Positions 11,301-24,370 of a stretch of 64,000 nucleotides of DNA are shown here, piece by piece. How positions within the stretch are numbered: the stretch's first letter is position 1; each line of letters opens with the position of its first letter. Origin of the DNA: Spongilla lacustris. Its lineage: Eukaryota; Porifera; Demospongiae; Spongillida; Spongillidae. Under the pieces are notes generated by a model. That model worked only from the letters and a program-made list of their open reading frames with translations, did not search any database and was not told the origin of the DNA. Made by a program: the position numbers and the translations under genes. The stretch covers positions 7,658,118 through 7,722,117 of the forward strand of contig OX442432.1 of NCBI GenBank assembly GCA_949361645.1, given 5' to 3'.

Positions 11301-14300
11301 ATTATATGACAATGAAGTTGTAAATCACAGAAGTAAAACAGAACAAGCCACTTGTATGGTTGAAAGATACAACTCACACATTCTCTATCAGAATTACGAA
11401 CTAATTGGTAAACGCCAATATCGGTTTAGCTTCAGCATCGAAACGAAAAGTACATTCCCTCCCATACATTCTAAATGGGAAAAGTTGACTATCTGACCAT
11501 CCAGGTGTAAATCACGAATGTAAACCAGAACAAGCTACTTGTATGGATAAAATATAGCACTGATGCACTATCTATCAGCATTACGAATCAATACGTAGAT
11601 GCCAACATCTGTTTAGCTTCAGCACGGAAATGAAAAGTACATTCCCTCCCATACATACTCTATGGGAAAAGTTGTCTATCTGACCATCAAGGTGTAAATC
11701 ACCGATGTAAATCAGAACCAGCCACTTGTACGGTTGAAAGATACAACTCACACATTCTCTATCTGCATTACGAATCGATTCGTAGATGCCAACATTGGTT
11801 TAGCTTCAGCACGGAAGTGAAAAGTACATTCCGTCCCATACATTGTCAATGGTAAAAGTTGACTATCTGATATTCCAGGTGTAAGTCACGAATGTAAAAA
11901 AGAACAAGCTAATTCTACAAATAAGATATAGCACTGAGTCATTCTCTATCAGCATTACGATTCAATTCGTAGATGCCAACATCGGCTTAGCTTCAGCACG
12001 GAAATGAAAAGTACATTCCCTCCCATACATTCTCAATAGTAAAAGATGACCATCTAACCATCCAGGTGTAAATCATGAATGTAAAAGAGATCAAGCTACT
12101 TGTAAGTTCAAATATAGTACTGATGCACTCTCTTTAAGAATTTGGAATCGATTTGTGCATGTCATAATAGGTATGGCTTTCATACACAATTTAAAAGTAC
12201 ATTCCCTCCCATTCATTCTCAATGGGAAAAGTTGACTGTTTCACAATGAAGATGTAAGTCACGAATGTAAAACAAAACAAGCCACTTGTATGGTTCAAAG
12301 TTAGTACTGATGCATTTACAATCGGAATTACGAATCGATTTGTGCATATCATAATAGGTATGGCTTCCGTACGCAATTAAAGACTACATTCCCTCCCATA
12401 CATTCTCAATGGTAAAAGTTGACTATCTGACCATCCAGGTGTAAATCAGGAATGTAAACCAGAACAAGCTACTTGTGTGGATAAAATATAGGACTAATGC
12501 ATTCTCTATCAGCATTACGAATCAATTCGTCGATGCCAACATCGCTTTAGCTTCAGCACGGAAATGAAAAGTACATTCCCTCCCATACATTTACGATGGG
12601 AAAAGTTGACTATATGACCATGAAGTTGTAAATCACGGTCGTAAAACAGAACAAGCCACTTGTATGGTTGAAAGATACAACTCACACATTCTCTATCCGC
12701 ATTACGAATTGATTCGTAAATGCCAATATCGGTTTAGTTTCAGCACGGAAATGAAAAGTACATTCCCTCCCATACATTCTCAATGGTAAAATTTGACCAT
12801 CTGACCATCCAGGTGTAAATCACGAATGTAAAAAAGAACAAGCTACTTGTATGGATGGAATATAGTTCTGATGCATTTTCTATCAGCATTACGAATCAAT
12901 TCGTCGATGCCAGTATCGGCTTAGATCCTGTACGGAAATGAAAAGTACATTCCCTCCCATGCATTCACAATGGTAAAAGTTGACTATTATATGACAATGA
13001 AGTTGTAAATCACAGACGTAAAACAGAACAAGCCACTTGTATGGTTGAAAGATACAACTCACACATTCTCTATCAGAATTACGAACTAATTGGTAAACGC
13101 CAATATCGGTTTAGCTTCAGCATCGAAACGAAAAGTACATTCCCTCCCATACATTCTAAATGGAAAAAGTTGACTATCTGACCATCCAGGTGTAAATCAC
13201 GAATGTAAACCAGAACAAGCTACTTGTATGGATAAAATATAGCACTGATGCACTATCTATCAGCATTACGAATCAATACGTAGATGCCAACATCTGTTTA
13301 GCTTCAGCACGGAAATGAAAAGTACATTCCCTCCCATACATACTCTATGGGAAAAGTTGTCTATCTGACCATCAAGGTGTAAATCACCGATGTAAATCAG
13401 AACCAGCCACTTGTACGGTTGAAAGATACAACTCACACATTCTCTATATGCATTACGAATCGATTCGTAGATGCCAACATTGGTTTAGCTTCAGCACGGA
13501 AGTGAAAAGTACATTCCGTCCCATAAATTGTCAATGGTAAAAGTTGACTATCTGATCATCCAGGTGTAAGTCACGAATGTAAAAAAGAACAAGCTAATTC
13601 TACAAATAAGATATAGCACTGAGTCATTCTCTATCAGCATTACGATTCAATTCGTAGATGCCAACATCGGCTTAGCTTCAGCACGGAAATGAAAAGTACA
13701 TTCCCTCCCATACATTCTCAATAGTTAAAGATGACCATCTAACCATCCAGGTGTAAATCATGAATGTAAAACAGATCAAGCTACTTGTAAGTTCAAATAT
13801 AGTACTGATGCACTCTCTTTAAGAATTTGGAATCGATTTGTGCATGTCATAATAGGTATGGCTTTCATACACAATTTAAAAGTACATTCCCTCCCATTCA
13901 TTCTCAATGGGAAAAGTTGACTGTTTCACAATGAAGATGTAAGTCACGAATGTAAAACAAAACAAGCCACTTGTATGGTTCAAAGTTAGTACTGATGCAT
14001 TTACAATCGGAATTACGAATCGATTTGTGCATATCATAATAGGTATGGCTTCCGTACGCAATTAAAGACTACATTCCCTCCCATACATTCTCAATGGTAA
14101 AAGTTGACTATCTGACCATCCAGGTGTAAATCAGGAATGTAAACCAGAACAAGCTACTTGTGTGGATAAAATATAGGACTGTTGCATTCTCTATCAGCAT
14201 TACGAATCAATTCGTCGATGCCAACATCGCTTTAGCTTCAGCACGGAAATGAAAAGTACATTCCCTCCCATACATTTACGATGGGAAAAGTTGACTATAT

Positions 14301-17300
14301 GACCATGAAGTTGTAAATCACGGTCGTAAAACAGAACAAGCCACTTGTATGGTTGAAAGATACAACTCACACATTCTCTATCCGCATTACGAATTGATTC
14401 GTAAATGCCAATATCGGTTTAGTTTCAGCACGGAAATGAAAAGTACATTCCCTCCCATACATTCTCAATGGTAAAATTTGACCATCTGACCATCCAGGTG
14501 TAAATCACGAATGTAAAAAAGAACAAGCTACTTGTATGGATGGAATATAGTTCTGATGCATTTTCTATCAGCATTACGAATCAATTCGTCGATGCCAGTA
14601 TCGGCTTAGATCCAGTACGGAAATGAAAAGTACATTCCCTCCCATGCATTCACAATGGTAAAAGTTGACTATTATATGACAATGAAGTTGTAAATCACAG
14701 ACGTAAAACAGAACAAGCCACTTGTATGGTTGAAAGATACAACTCACACATTCTCTATCAGAATTACGAACTAATTGGTAAACGCCAATATCGGTTTAGC
14801 TTCAGCATCGAAACGAAAAGTACATTCCCTCCCATACATTCTAAATGGGAAAAGTTGACTATCTGACCATCCAGGTGTAAATCACGAATGTAAACCAGAA
14901 CAAGCTACTTGTATGGATAAAATATAGCACTGATGCACTATCTATCAGCATTACGAATCAATACGTAGATGCCAACATCTGTTTAGCTTCAGCACGGAAA
15001 TGAAAAGTACATTCCCTCCCATACATACTCTATGGGAAAAGTTGTCTATCTGACCATCAAGGTGTAAATCACCGATGTAAATCAGAACCAGCCACTTGTA
15101 CGGTTGAAAGATACAACTCACACATTCTCTATATGCATTACGAATCGATTCGTAGATGCCAACATTGGTTTAGCTTCAGCACGGAAGTGAAAAGTACATT
15201 CCGTCCCATAAATTGTCAATGGTAAAAGTTGACTATCTGATCATCCAGGTGTAAGTCACGAATGTAAAAAAGAACAAGCTAATTCTACAAATAAGATATA
15301 GCACTGAGTCATTCTCTATCAGCATTACGATTCAATTCGTAGATGCCAACATCGGCTTAGCTTCAGCACGGAAATGAAAAGTACATTCCCTCCCATACAT
15401 TCTCAATAGTAAAAGATGACCATCTAACCATCCAGGTGTAAATCATGAATGTAAAACAGATCAAGCTACTTGCAAGTTCAAATATAGTACTGATGCACTC
15501 TCTTTAAGAATTTGGAATCGATTTGTGCATGTCATAATAGGTATGGCTTTCATACACAATTTAAAAGTACATTCCCTCCCATTCATTCTCAATGGGAAAA
15601 GTTGACTGTTTCACAATTAAGATGTAAGTCACGAATGTAAAACAAAACAAGCCACTTGTATGGTTCAAAGTTAGTACTGATGCATTTACAATCGGAATTA
15701 CGAATCGATTTGTGCATATCATAATAGGTATGGCTTCCGTACGCAATTAAAGAGTACATTCCCTTTCATACATTCTCAATGGTAAAAGTTGACTATCTGA
15801 CCATCCAGGTGTAAATCAGGAATGTAAACCAGAACAAGCTACTTGTGTGGATAAAATATAGGACTGTTGCATTCTCTATCAGCATTACGAATCAATTCGT
15901 CGATGCCAACATCGCTTTAGCTTCAGCACGGAAATGAAAAGTACATTCCCTCCCATACATTTACGATGGGAAAAGTTGACTACATGACCATGAAGTTGTA
16001 AATCACGGTCGTAAAACAGAACAAGCCACTTGTATGGTTGAAAGATACAACTCACACATTCTCTATCCGCAATACGAATTGATTCGTAAATGCCAATATC
16101 GGTTTAGCTTCAGCACGGAAATGAAAAGTACATTCCCTCCCATACATACTCTATGGGAAAAGTTGTCCATCTGACCATCAAGGTGTAAATCACCGATGTA
16201 AATCAGAACCAGCCACTTGTACGGTTGAAAGATACAACTCACACATTCTCTATCTGCATTACGAATCGATTCGTAGATGCCAACATTGGTTTAGCTTCAG
16301 CACGGAAGTGAAAAGTACATTACTTCCCATACATTCTCAATTGTAAAAGATGACTATCTGACCATCCAGGTGTAAATCAAGAATGTAAATCAGAACAAGC
16401 TACTTACATGGTTCCATGATAGTACTAATGCATTCTCTATCAGCATTACGAATGAATTCGTAGATGCCAACATTGGCTTAGCTTCAGCACGGAAATGAAA
16501 AGCACATTCCCTACCATACATTCTCAATATAAAAGATGACCATCTAACCATCCAGGTGTAAATCATGAATGTAAAACAGATCAAGCTACTTGTAAGTTCA
16601 AATATAGTACTGATGCTATCTCTATAAGAATTTCGAATCGATTTGTGCATGTCATAATAGGTATGGCTTCCATACATAATTTAAAAGTACATTCCCTCCC
16701 ATTCATTCTCAATGGGAAAAGTTGACTGTTTCACAATGAAGATGTAAATCACGAATGTAAAACAAAACAAGCCACTTGTATCGTTCAAAGTTAGTACTGA
16801 TGCATTCTCAATCGGAATTACGAATCGATTTGTGCATGTCATAATAGGTATGGCTTCCGTACGCAATTAAAGAGTACATTCCCTCCCATACATTCTCAAT
16901 GGTAAAAGTTGACTTTCTGACCATCCAGGTGTAAATCACGAATGTAAAAAAGAACAAGCTACTTGTATGGATGGAATATAGTTCTGATGCATTTTCAATC
17001 AGCATTACGAATCAATTCGTCGATGCCAGTATCGGCTTAGCTCCAGTACAGAAATGAAAAGTACATTCCCTCCCATGCATTCACAATGGTAAAAGTTGAC
17101 TATTATATGACAATGAAGTTGTAAATCACAGACGTAAAACAGAACAAGCCACTTGTATGGTTGAAAGATACAACTCACACATTCTCTATCAGAATTACGA
17201 ACTAATTGGTAAACGCCAATATCGGTTTAACTTCAGCATCGAAACGAAAAGTACATTCCCTCCCATACATTCTAAATGGGAAAAGTTGACTATCTGACCA

Positions 17301-18013
17301 TCCAGGTGTAAATCACGAATGTAAACCAGAACAAGCTACTTGTATGGATAAAATATAGCACTGATGCACTATCTATCAGCATTACGAATCAATACATAGA
17401 TGCCAACATCTGTTTAGCTTCAGCACGGAAATGAAAAGTACATTCCCTCCCATACATACTCTATTAGAAAAGTTGTCTATCTGACCATCAAGGTGTAAAT
17501 CACCGATCTAAATCAGAACCAGCCACATGTACGGTTGAAAGATACAACTCACACATTCTCTATCTGCATTATGAATCGATTCGTAGATGCCAACATTGGT
17601 TTAGCTTCAGCACGGAAATGAAAAGTACATTCCGTCCCATACATTGTCAATGGTAAAAGTTGACTATCTGATCATCCAGGTGTAAGTCACGAATGTAAAA
17701 AAGAACAAGCTAATTCTACAAATAAGATATAGTTCTCTATCAGCATTACGATTCAATTCGTAGATGCCAACATCGGTTTAGCTTCAGCACGGAAATCAAA
17801 AGCACGTTCCCTCACATACATTCTCAATGGGTAAAGTTGACTATCTGACCATCAAGGTGTAAATCATTGATGTAAAACAGAACAAGCCACTTATATTGTT
17901 GAATGTTAGTACTGATGTTATCTCTATCAGAGTTACTAATCGATTCGTACACGTCATTATAGTTATGGCTTCCGTACGCAATTCAAACGTTCATTCCCTC
18001 TCATATTCTTAAT
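8305..18013 (-). repeat. 187-bp satellite, long reverse block
   Basis: About 52 monomers, the longest run without an orientation change. It holds the 1685-bp higher-order array (10290-16130) and two partial rearranged units after it (16320-17650). 8305-9100 pairs with 600-1398 in inverted orientation. Confidence 0.94.
10290..16130 (-). repeat. Higher-order repeat array, 9-monomer unit of 1685 bp, about 3.5 copies
   Basis: Landmark strings such as ATTTAAAAGTACATTCCCTC before TGTTTCACAATGAAG recur at about 10503, 12188, 13873 and 15558, always 1685 apart (9 x 187). Neighbouring monomers within a unit differ clearly, while equivalent monomers in successive units differ by only a few bases. The last unit is interrupted at about 16145, where roughly three monomers are deleted. 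Confidence 0.92.
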
Positions 18014-19330
18014 GGAAAAAAGTCAACTTTTCCCAATAAGAATATATGGGAGGGAATGTACTTTTAAATTTAAAGTACTAACTTTGAACAAGACAAGTGG
18101 CTTGTTCTGTTTAACATCGACGATTTACACCTTGATGGTCAGATAGTCAACTTTACCCATTGAGAATGTATGGGAGGGAATGTACTTTTGATTTCCGTGC
18201 TGAAGCTAAACCGATGTTGGCATCTACGAATTGTTTAGTAATGCAGATAAAGAATTCATCAGTACTATATTTTATCCATACAAGTAGCTTGTTCATTTTT
18301 ACATTCGTGATATACATCTTAATGGTGAAACAGTCAACTTTTCCCATTGAGAATGTATGGGAGGGAATGTACTTTTCATTTCCGTGCTGAAGCTAAACCG
18401 ATGTTGGCATCTACGAATTGATTCGTAATGCTGATAGAGAATGCAACAGTCCTATATTTTATCCAAACAAGTAGCTTGTTCTGGTTTACATTCCTGATTT
18501 ACACCTGGATGGTCAGATAGTCAACTTTTCCCATTGCGAATGTTTGGGAGGGAATGTACTTTTTAATTGCGTATGGATGCCATACCTATTTGACATGTAC
18601 GAATCGATTCGTAATTCCGATAGAGAATGCATCAGTACTAACATTGAACCAAACAAGTGGCTTGTTCTGTTTTACATTCATGATTTACATGTTCAAAGTG
18701 AAACAGTCAACTTTTCCCATTGAGAATGAATGGGAGGAAATGTACTTTTCATTTCCGTGCTGAAGCTAAACCGATATTCGCATCTACGAATCGATTCGTA
18801 ATTATCATAGACAATGCATCAGTACTATCTACAAACCATACAAGTGACTTTTTCTGTTTTACATCCGTGATTTACAACTTGATGGTCATATAGTCAGCTT
18901 TTCTCATTGAGAATGTTTGGGAGGGAATGTACTTTTCATTTCCGTGCAGAAGCTAAACCGATGTTGGTATCTACGAATTGATTCATATTGCTGACAGAGA
19001 ATGCATAAGTACTATATTTTATCCATACAAGTAGCTTTTTCTTTTTTACATTCGTGATATACATCTTAATGGTGAAAGACTCAACTTCTCCCATTGAGAA
19101 TGTATGGGAGGGAATGTACTTTTCATCTCCATGCTGAAGCTGAACCGATGTTGTCATCTACAAATTGATTCGTAATGCTGATAGATAATGCATCAGTACT
19201 ATATTGGATCCATGCAAGTAGCTTGTTCTTTTTTACATTCGTGATTTACACCTGGACGGTCAGATAGTGAACTTTTCGCATTGAGAGTGTATGGGAGGGA
19301 ATGTACTTTTCATTTCCATGCTGAAGCTAA
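16905..19330 (+). repeat. Inverted repeat, left arm (2.4 kb)
   Basis: Pairs with 25041-27466 (sum 44371). Private variants such as GTTATCTCTATCAGAGTTAC with ATAGTTATGGC (near 17920-17970) occur only in these two arms. Confidence 0.88.
18001..18055. other. Inversion junction type J1
   Basis: ATTCTTAATGGAAAAAAGTC then AACTTTTCCCAATAAGAATA; inverse form of the copy at 26321. Confidence 0.85.
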
Positions 19331-21345
19331 ACCGATGTTGGCATCTACGTATTGATTTGTAATGCTGATAGAGAATGCATAAGTACTATATTTTATCCAT
19401 ACAAGTAGCTTTTTCTTTTTTACATTCGTGATATACATCTTAATGGTGAAACACTCAACTTTTCCCATTGAGAATGTATGGGGGGGAATGTACTTTTCAT
19501 CTCCGAGCTGAAGCTAAACCGATGTTGTCATCTACGAATTGATTCGTAATGCTGATAGAAAATGCATCAGTACTATATTGGATCCACGCAAGTAGCTTGT
19601 TCTTTTTTACATCGTGATTTACACCTGGACGGTCAGATAGTCAACTTTTCGCATTGAGAGTGTATGGGAGGGAATGTTCTTTTCATTTCCGTGCAGAAGC
19701 TAAACCGATGTTGGCATCTACGAATTGATTCGTATTGCTGACAGAGAATGCATAAGTACTATATTTTATCCATACAAGTAGCTTTTTCTTTTTTACATTT
19801 GTGATATACATCTTAATGGTGAAACACTCAACTTCTCCCATTGAGAATGTATGGGAGGGAATGTACTTTTCATCTCCGTGCTGAAGCTAAACCGATGTGG
19901 TCATCTACGAATTGATTCGTAATGCTGATAGAAAATGCATCAGTACTGTATTGGATCCATGCAAGTAGCTTTTTCTTTTCTACATTCGTGATTTACACCT
20001 GGACGGTCAGATAGTCAACTTTTCGCATTGAGAGTGTATGGGAGGGAATGTACTTTTCATTTCCATGCAGAAGCTAAACCAATGTTGGCATGTACGTATT
20101 GATTTGTAATGCTGATAGAGAATGCATAAGTACTATATTTTATCCATACAAGTAGCTTTTTCTTTTTTACATTCGTGATATACATCTTAATGGTGAAACA
20201 CTCAACTTTTCCCATTGAGATTGTATGGGAGGGAATGTACTTTTCATCTCCGTGCTGAAGCTAAACCGATGTTGTCATCTACGAATTGATTCGTAATGCT
20301 GATAGAAAATGCATCAGTACTATATTGGATCCATGCAAGTAGCTTGTTCTTTTTTACATCGTGATTTACACCTGGACGGTCAGATAGTCAACTTTTCGCA
20401 TTGAGAGTGTATGGGAGGGAATGTTCTTTTCATTTCCGTGCTGATGCTAAACCGATTTTGGCGTCTACGTATTGATTCGTAATGCTGATAGAGAATGCAA
20501 CAGTCCTATATTTTATCCATACAAGAAGCTTGTTCTGGTTTGCATTCCTGATTTATACCTGGATGGTCAAATAGTCAACTTTTCCCATAGCGAATGTATG
20601 GGAGGGAATGTACTTTTTAATTGCGTATGGATGCCATACCTATTTTGACATGTACGAATCGATTCGTAATTCCGATAGAGAATGCATCAGTACTAACATT
20701 GAACCAAACAAATGGCTTGTTCTGTTTTACATTCATGATTTACATCTTCAAAGTGAAACAGTCAACTTTTCCTATTGAGAATGAATTGGAGGAAATGTAC
20801 ATTTCATTTCCGTGCTGAAGCTAAACCGACATTCGCATCTACGAATCGATTCGTAATTCTCATAGACAATGCATCAGTACTATCTATAAACCATACAAGT
20901 GACTTTTTCTGTTTTACATCCGTGATTTACAACTTGATGGTCATATAGTCAGCTTTTCCCACTGAGAATGATTGGGAGGGAATGTACTTTTCATTTCCGT
21001 GCAGAAGCTAAACCGATGTTGGCATCTACGAATTGATTCGTATTGCTGACAGGGAATGCATAAGTACTATATTTTATCCATACAAGTAGCTTTTTCTTTT
21101 TTACATTCGTGATATACATCTTAATGGTGAAAGACTCAACTTCTCCCATTGAGAATGTATGGGAGGGAATGTACTTTTCATCTCCATGCTGAAGCTAAAC
21201 CGATGTTGTCTTCTACGAATTGATTCGTAATGCTGATAAAAAATGCATCAGTACTATATTGGATCCATGCAAGTAGCTTGTTCTTTTTTACATTCGTGAT
21301 TTACACCTGGACGGTCAGATAGTCAACTTTTCGCATTGAGAGTGT
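18915..21345 (+). repeat. Dimer higher-order repeat of about 374 bp
   Basis: The diagnostic string CGCATTGAGAGTGTATGGG occurs at 19277, 19650, 20024 and 20397 (steps of 373-374), alternating with monomers containing CATCTTAATGGTGAAA. Another copy at 21332 follows five monomers later, after a different segment. Confidence 0.88.
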
Positions 21346-22425
21346 ATGGGAGTGAATGTACTTTTGTATTGCGTACAGAAGCCATACATATCATGACATG
21401 TATGAATCGCTTCGTAATTCTGATGGAGATTGCATCAGTACTATTGTTGAACCATACAAATGGCTTGTTCTGTTTTACATATGTGATTTACAACTTGATG
21501 GTCATATAGTCAACTTTTTCCATCGAAGATGTATGGGAGGGAATGTACTTTTCATTTCCGTGCTGGAGATAAGCCGATATTGGCATCTACGAATCGATTC
21601 ATAATTCTGATAGAGAAATGTATCTGTACTAACTTTGAACCATACAAGTGGCTTGTTCTGTTTTACATCCGTGATTTACATCTTGATGGTCAAATAGTCA
21701 ATCTTTCACATTGAGAATGTATGCGAGGGAATGTACTTTTCATTTCCGTGCTGAAGCTAAACCAATAATGGCATCGATGAATGGATTCGTAAATCTGATA
21801 GATAATGCATCAGTACTATCTTTCAAAAATACAAGCGGTTTGTTCTGTTTTACATCAGTGATTTACAACTTGATAATCATATAGTCAACTTTTTCCATTG
21901 AAGATGTATGGGAGGGAATGTACTTTTCATTTCAGTGCTGAAGCTAAACCGACATTGGCATGTACTAATCGATTCGTAATGCTGATAGAGATTGCATCAG
22001 TACTATACTTTAACAATGGAAGAGGCTTGTTCTGGTTTACATCCGTAATTTACACCTTGATGGTCAGTCAACATTTCCCATGGAATATGTGTAGGAGTGA
22101 ATGTACCTTTCATTTCCGTGCTGAAGCTAAACCGACATTGGCATGTACGAATCGATTCGTAATGCTGACAGAGATTGCATCAGTACTATACTTTAACAAT
22201 GCAAGTGGCTTGTTCTGTTTTACATCCGTAATTTACACCTTGATGGTCAGATAGTCAACTTTTTCCATTGAGAATGTATGGGAGGGAATGTACTTTTCAT
22301 TTCCGTGCTGAAGCTAAACCGATGTTGGCAACTATGAATCGATAGGCAATTCTGATAGTTAAAGCATCAGTAATATCTTTTAACCATACAAGCGGCTTGT
22401 TGTGTTTTACGTCCGTGATTTACAC

Positions 22426-22433
22426 CTTGATGG
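22426..22433. repeat. 8-bp target-site duplication, left of the hAT-like element
   Basis: CTTGATGG compares with CGTGATGG at 23732-23739 (7 of 8 match). It is part of the normal monomer string ACACCTTGATGGTCAG. Confidence 0.75.
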
Positions 22434-22448
22434 TAGGGTGTGTAACCT
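22434..22448 (+). repeat. hAT-like terminal inverted repeat, left
   Basis: TAGGGTGTGTAACCT is the exact reverse complement of 23717-23731. Confidence 0.85.
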
Positions 22449-22460
22449 CCCCTGAATGAT

Positions 22461-22610
22461 GAAAATCGATTTTTCCAAATACTTTAAAACACTAATCGAT
22501 TTTTCAGGTTTTTCTGGATCTGAAAATCGATTTTTCCGAACACTTGAGAAAAAAAAATTCCATTTTTCCGAATACTTGAGAAAAGAAAATCGATTTTTCC
22601 GAATAGGTTT
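22461..22610. repeat. Subterminal palindromic repeats in the hAT-like element
   Basis: Four or more copies of (GAAA)ATCGATTTTTC, several followed by CGAATACTTGAGAAAA, lie just inside the left end. Such repeats near hAT ends can serve as transposase binding sites; here that is inference. Confidence 0.6.
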
Positions 22611-22677
22611 TGACAATTTGCCAGCCGAATACCTAGGTTATTCAGGTTTTCTTCTCACTGAGCCACCTAAATGTACA

Positions 22678-23082
22678 CATCACACCAGATACCCTCCTAC
22701 AGCTACCAACATCACACCAGATACCCTCCTACAGCTACCCACATCACACCAGATACCAGATGCCCTCAGCGCACAAACACACTTACTCCCATCACACCAG
22801 ATGCCCTCATGAGGCACACAAGCACACTTACTCCCATCACACCAGATGCCCTCATAAGGCACACAAACACTTACTCCCATCACACCAGATGCCTTCATGA
22901 GGCACACAAACCCATGCATCTTCCCCCATCGCACCAGATGCCCTCATGAGGCACGCAACCTTAGCTCTACCCCCATCACACCAGACACCCTCCTACAACT
23001 ACCCACATTACACCAGATCAGTACAGCATGCATCCACAGCTACCCACATCACACCAGATACACTAAGCACATAACCACAGCT
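22678..23082 (+). repeat. Minisatellite, about ten units with core CATCACACCAGATNCCCTC
   Basis: The core recurs at intervals of about 30-50 bp followed by variable tails: either CTACAGCTACCCA or CATGAGGCACACAAACACTTACTCC. It lies inside the hAT-like element and is unrelated to the 187-bp satellite. Open frames across it on both strands are by-products of repetition. Confidence 0.85.
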
Positions 23083-23716
23083 ACTTAGATGGGCATGTCT
23101 GACCTAAGTTAGCGTGCGGTGGCCACTACATGTACCTACAAATCGTACCCGATGCCAAAAGAGTAGAACGACAGATAATGTTTACACGCCACCGGCCATG
23201 CAGCCTCTATTTCACCATCGCGAGTTTTGAAAATACTAGCTAGAAATCTAGGCCTAAGTGCAATCGCGGCAATATCAGCTCAGAGAGATAGATGCAAGAA
23301 ACCAGCTCGTTTGAAATGCACTAAGCAAACTAACTTTGATTTGTAGCTGGAGCTGTCCGTCGTCATGACTCGTACGCGCGTGTCAGTCGTGAACAGAAGA
23401 GGGAGATCTGTTGGCTAGTTCGGATAATTTACTGCCTGTACATATCTGATCTCGTCCCCACGTATATATAAATAGTAACAACAATGACGTTCGTTTCAAT
23501 TTGGACGTATCCGGATATCGTCATAAAACGGTATTCGATTAATGGGCGAATTGTCGATGCGGATGATGAATACCTAAGTACCTCCAAATGGAGATGCGCA
23601 AACCGGTTATTTGGAATAGAAAAAATCCAATAACCGACTTTTCTGAGTAATGCTAAATATCTATCCAAACGGATAGGATTTTGCGAATATCTGAATAACC
23701 CGAATAACCTGATAAC

Positions 23717-23731
23717 AGGTTACACACCCTA
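23717..23731 (-). repeat. hAT-like terminal inverted repeat, right
   Basis: AGGTTACACACCCTA is the exact reverse complement of 22434-22448. The preceding 40 bases carry several AATAACC-like subterminal repeats. Confidence 0.85.
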
Positions 23732-23739
23732 CGTGATGG
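23732..23739. repeat. 8-bp target-site duplication, right of the hAT-like element
   Basis: CGTGATGG follows the right terminal inverted repeat, then the satellite continues as TCGGATAGTCAACTTTTCCC. Confidence 0.75.
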
Positions 23740-24370
23740 TCGGATAGTCAACTTTTCCCCTTGAGAATGTATGGGAGTAAATGTACTTTTAAATTGCATA
23801 CGGATACCATACATATCATGACATGTACGAATCGCTTCGTAATTCTGATGGAGATTGCATCAGTACTATCGTAGAACCATACAAGTCACTTGTTCTGTTT
23901 TACACATGTGATTTACAACTTGATGGTCATATAGTCCACTTTTTCCAATGAAGATGTATAGGAGGGAATGTACTTTTCATTTATGTGCTGAAGCTAAACC
24001 GGTACTGGCATGTACGAATCGATTCGTAATTCTGATAGAGAATGCATCAGTACTATCTTTCAACCATACAAGCGGTTTGTTCTGTTTCACATCCGTGATT
24101 TACAAGTTGATGGTCAGATAGTCAACATTTCCCATTGAAAATGTATAGGAGGGAATGTACTTTTCATTTCCGTGCTGAAGCTAAACCGATACTGACATCT
24201 ACGAATCGATTCCTAATGCTGATTGAGAATGCATCAGTCCTATATTTAAACCATACAAGATGCTTGTTCTGTTTTACAATTGTGATTTACACCTGGATGG
24301 TTAGATAGTCAACTTATCCCATAAAGAATGATTGGGAGGGAATGTACTTTTAAATTGCGTACGGAAGCCA
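23732..24370 (+). repeat. 187-bp satellite, forward block after the hAT-like element
   Basis: Completes the monomer interrupted at 22433, then three more. It ends at a unique orientation flip where GGAAGCC joins AGGTGTAAGTGACG. Confidence 0.9.

Larger units (their letters stand above)
18014..22433 (+). repeat. 187-bp satellite, forward block
   Basis: About 23 monomers. It starts with the inverted counterpart of 25.0-26.35 kb, continues into a dimer array, then a more diverged stretch (21.4-22.4 kb) up to the hAT-like element. Confidence 0.93.
22434..23731. mobile_element. Non-autonomous hAT-like DNA transposon (1298 bp)
   Basis: The ends are perfect 15-bp inverted repeats, TAGGGTGTGTAACCT at the left and its complement at the right. 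They are flanked by CTTGATGG and CGTGATGG, an 8-bp target duplication with one mismatch. Terminal TAGGG and 8-bp duplications are characteristic of the hAT superfamily. Satellite sequence is continuous when the element is removed. Inside are AATCGATTTTTCC repeats on the left, a minisatellite in the middle, and AATAACC-type repeats near the right end. I see no transposase, so mobility would need a partner element. It is the only copy in the window. Confidence 0.82.

Noticed and set aside
18285..18335. CENP-B box in the monomer (TTCG followed by CGGG at the right spacing)
   Set aside because: TTCGTGAT sequences occur, but the required A and CGGG positions are not met in the common monomer types.
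18160..18390. Recurrent 60-118 codon open frames in the satellite (forms of MYGRECTF...NRFVILIENASVL)
   Set aside because: The monomer happens to lack stops in one forward frame, so nearly every monomer gives such an ORF. 187 is not a multiple of three, frames end within one or two monomers, and both strands are equally open. No protein family was recognised.
22456..23088. Several 63-118 codon frames inside the hAT-like element
   Set aside because: They run through the minisatellite and ATCGATTTTTC repeats in several frames and both strands; no transposase residues.
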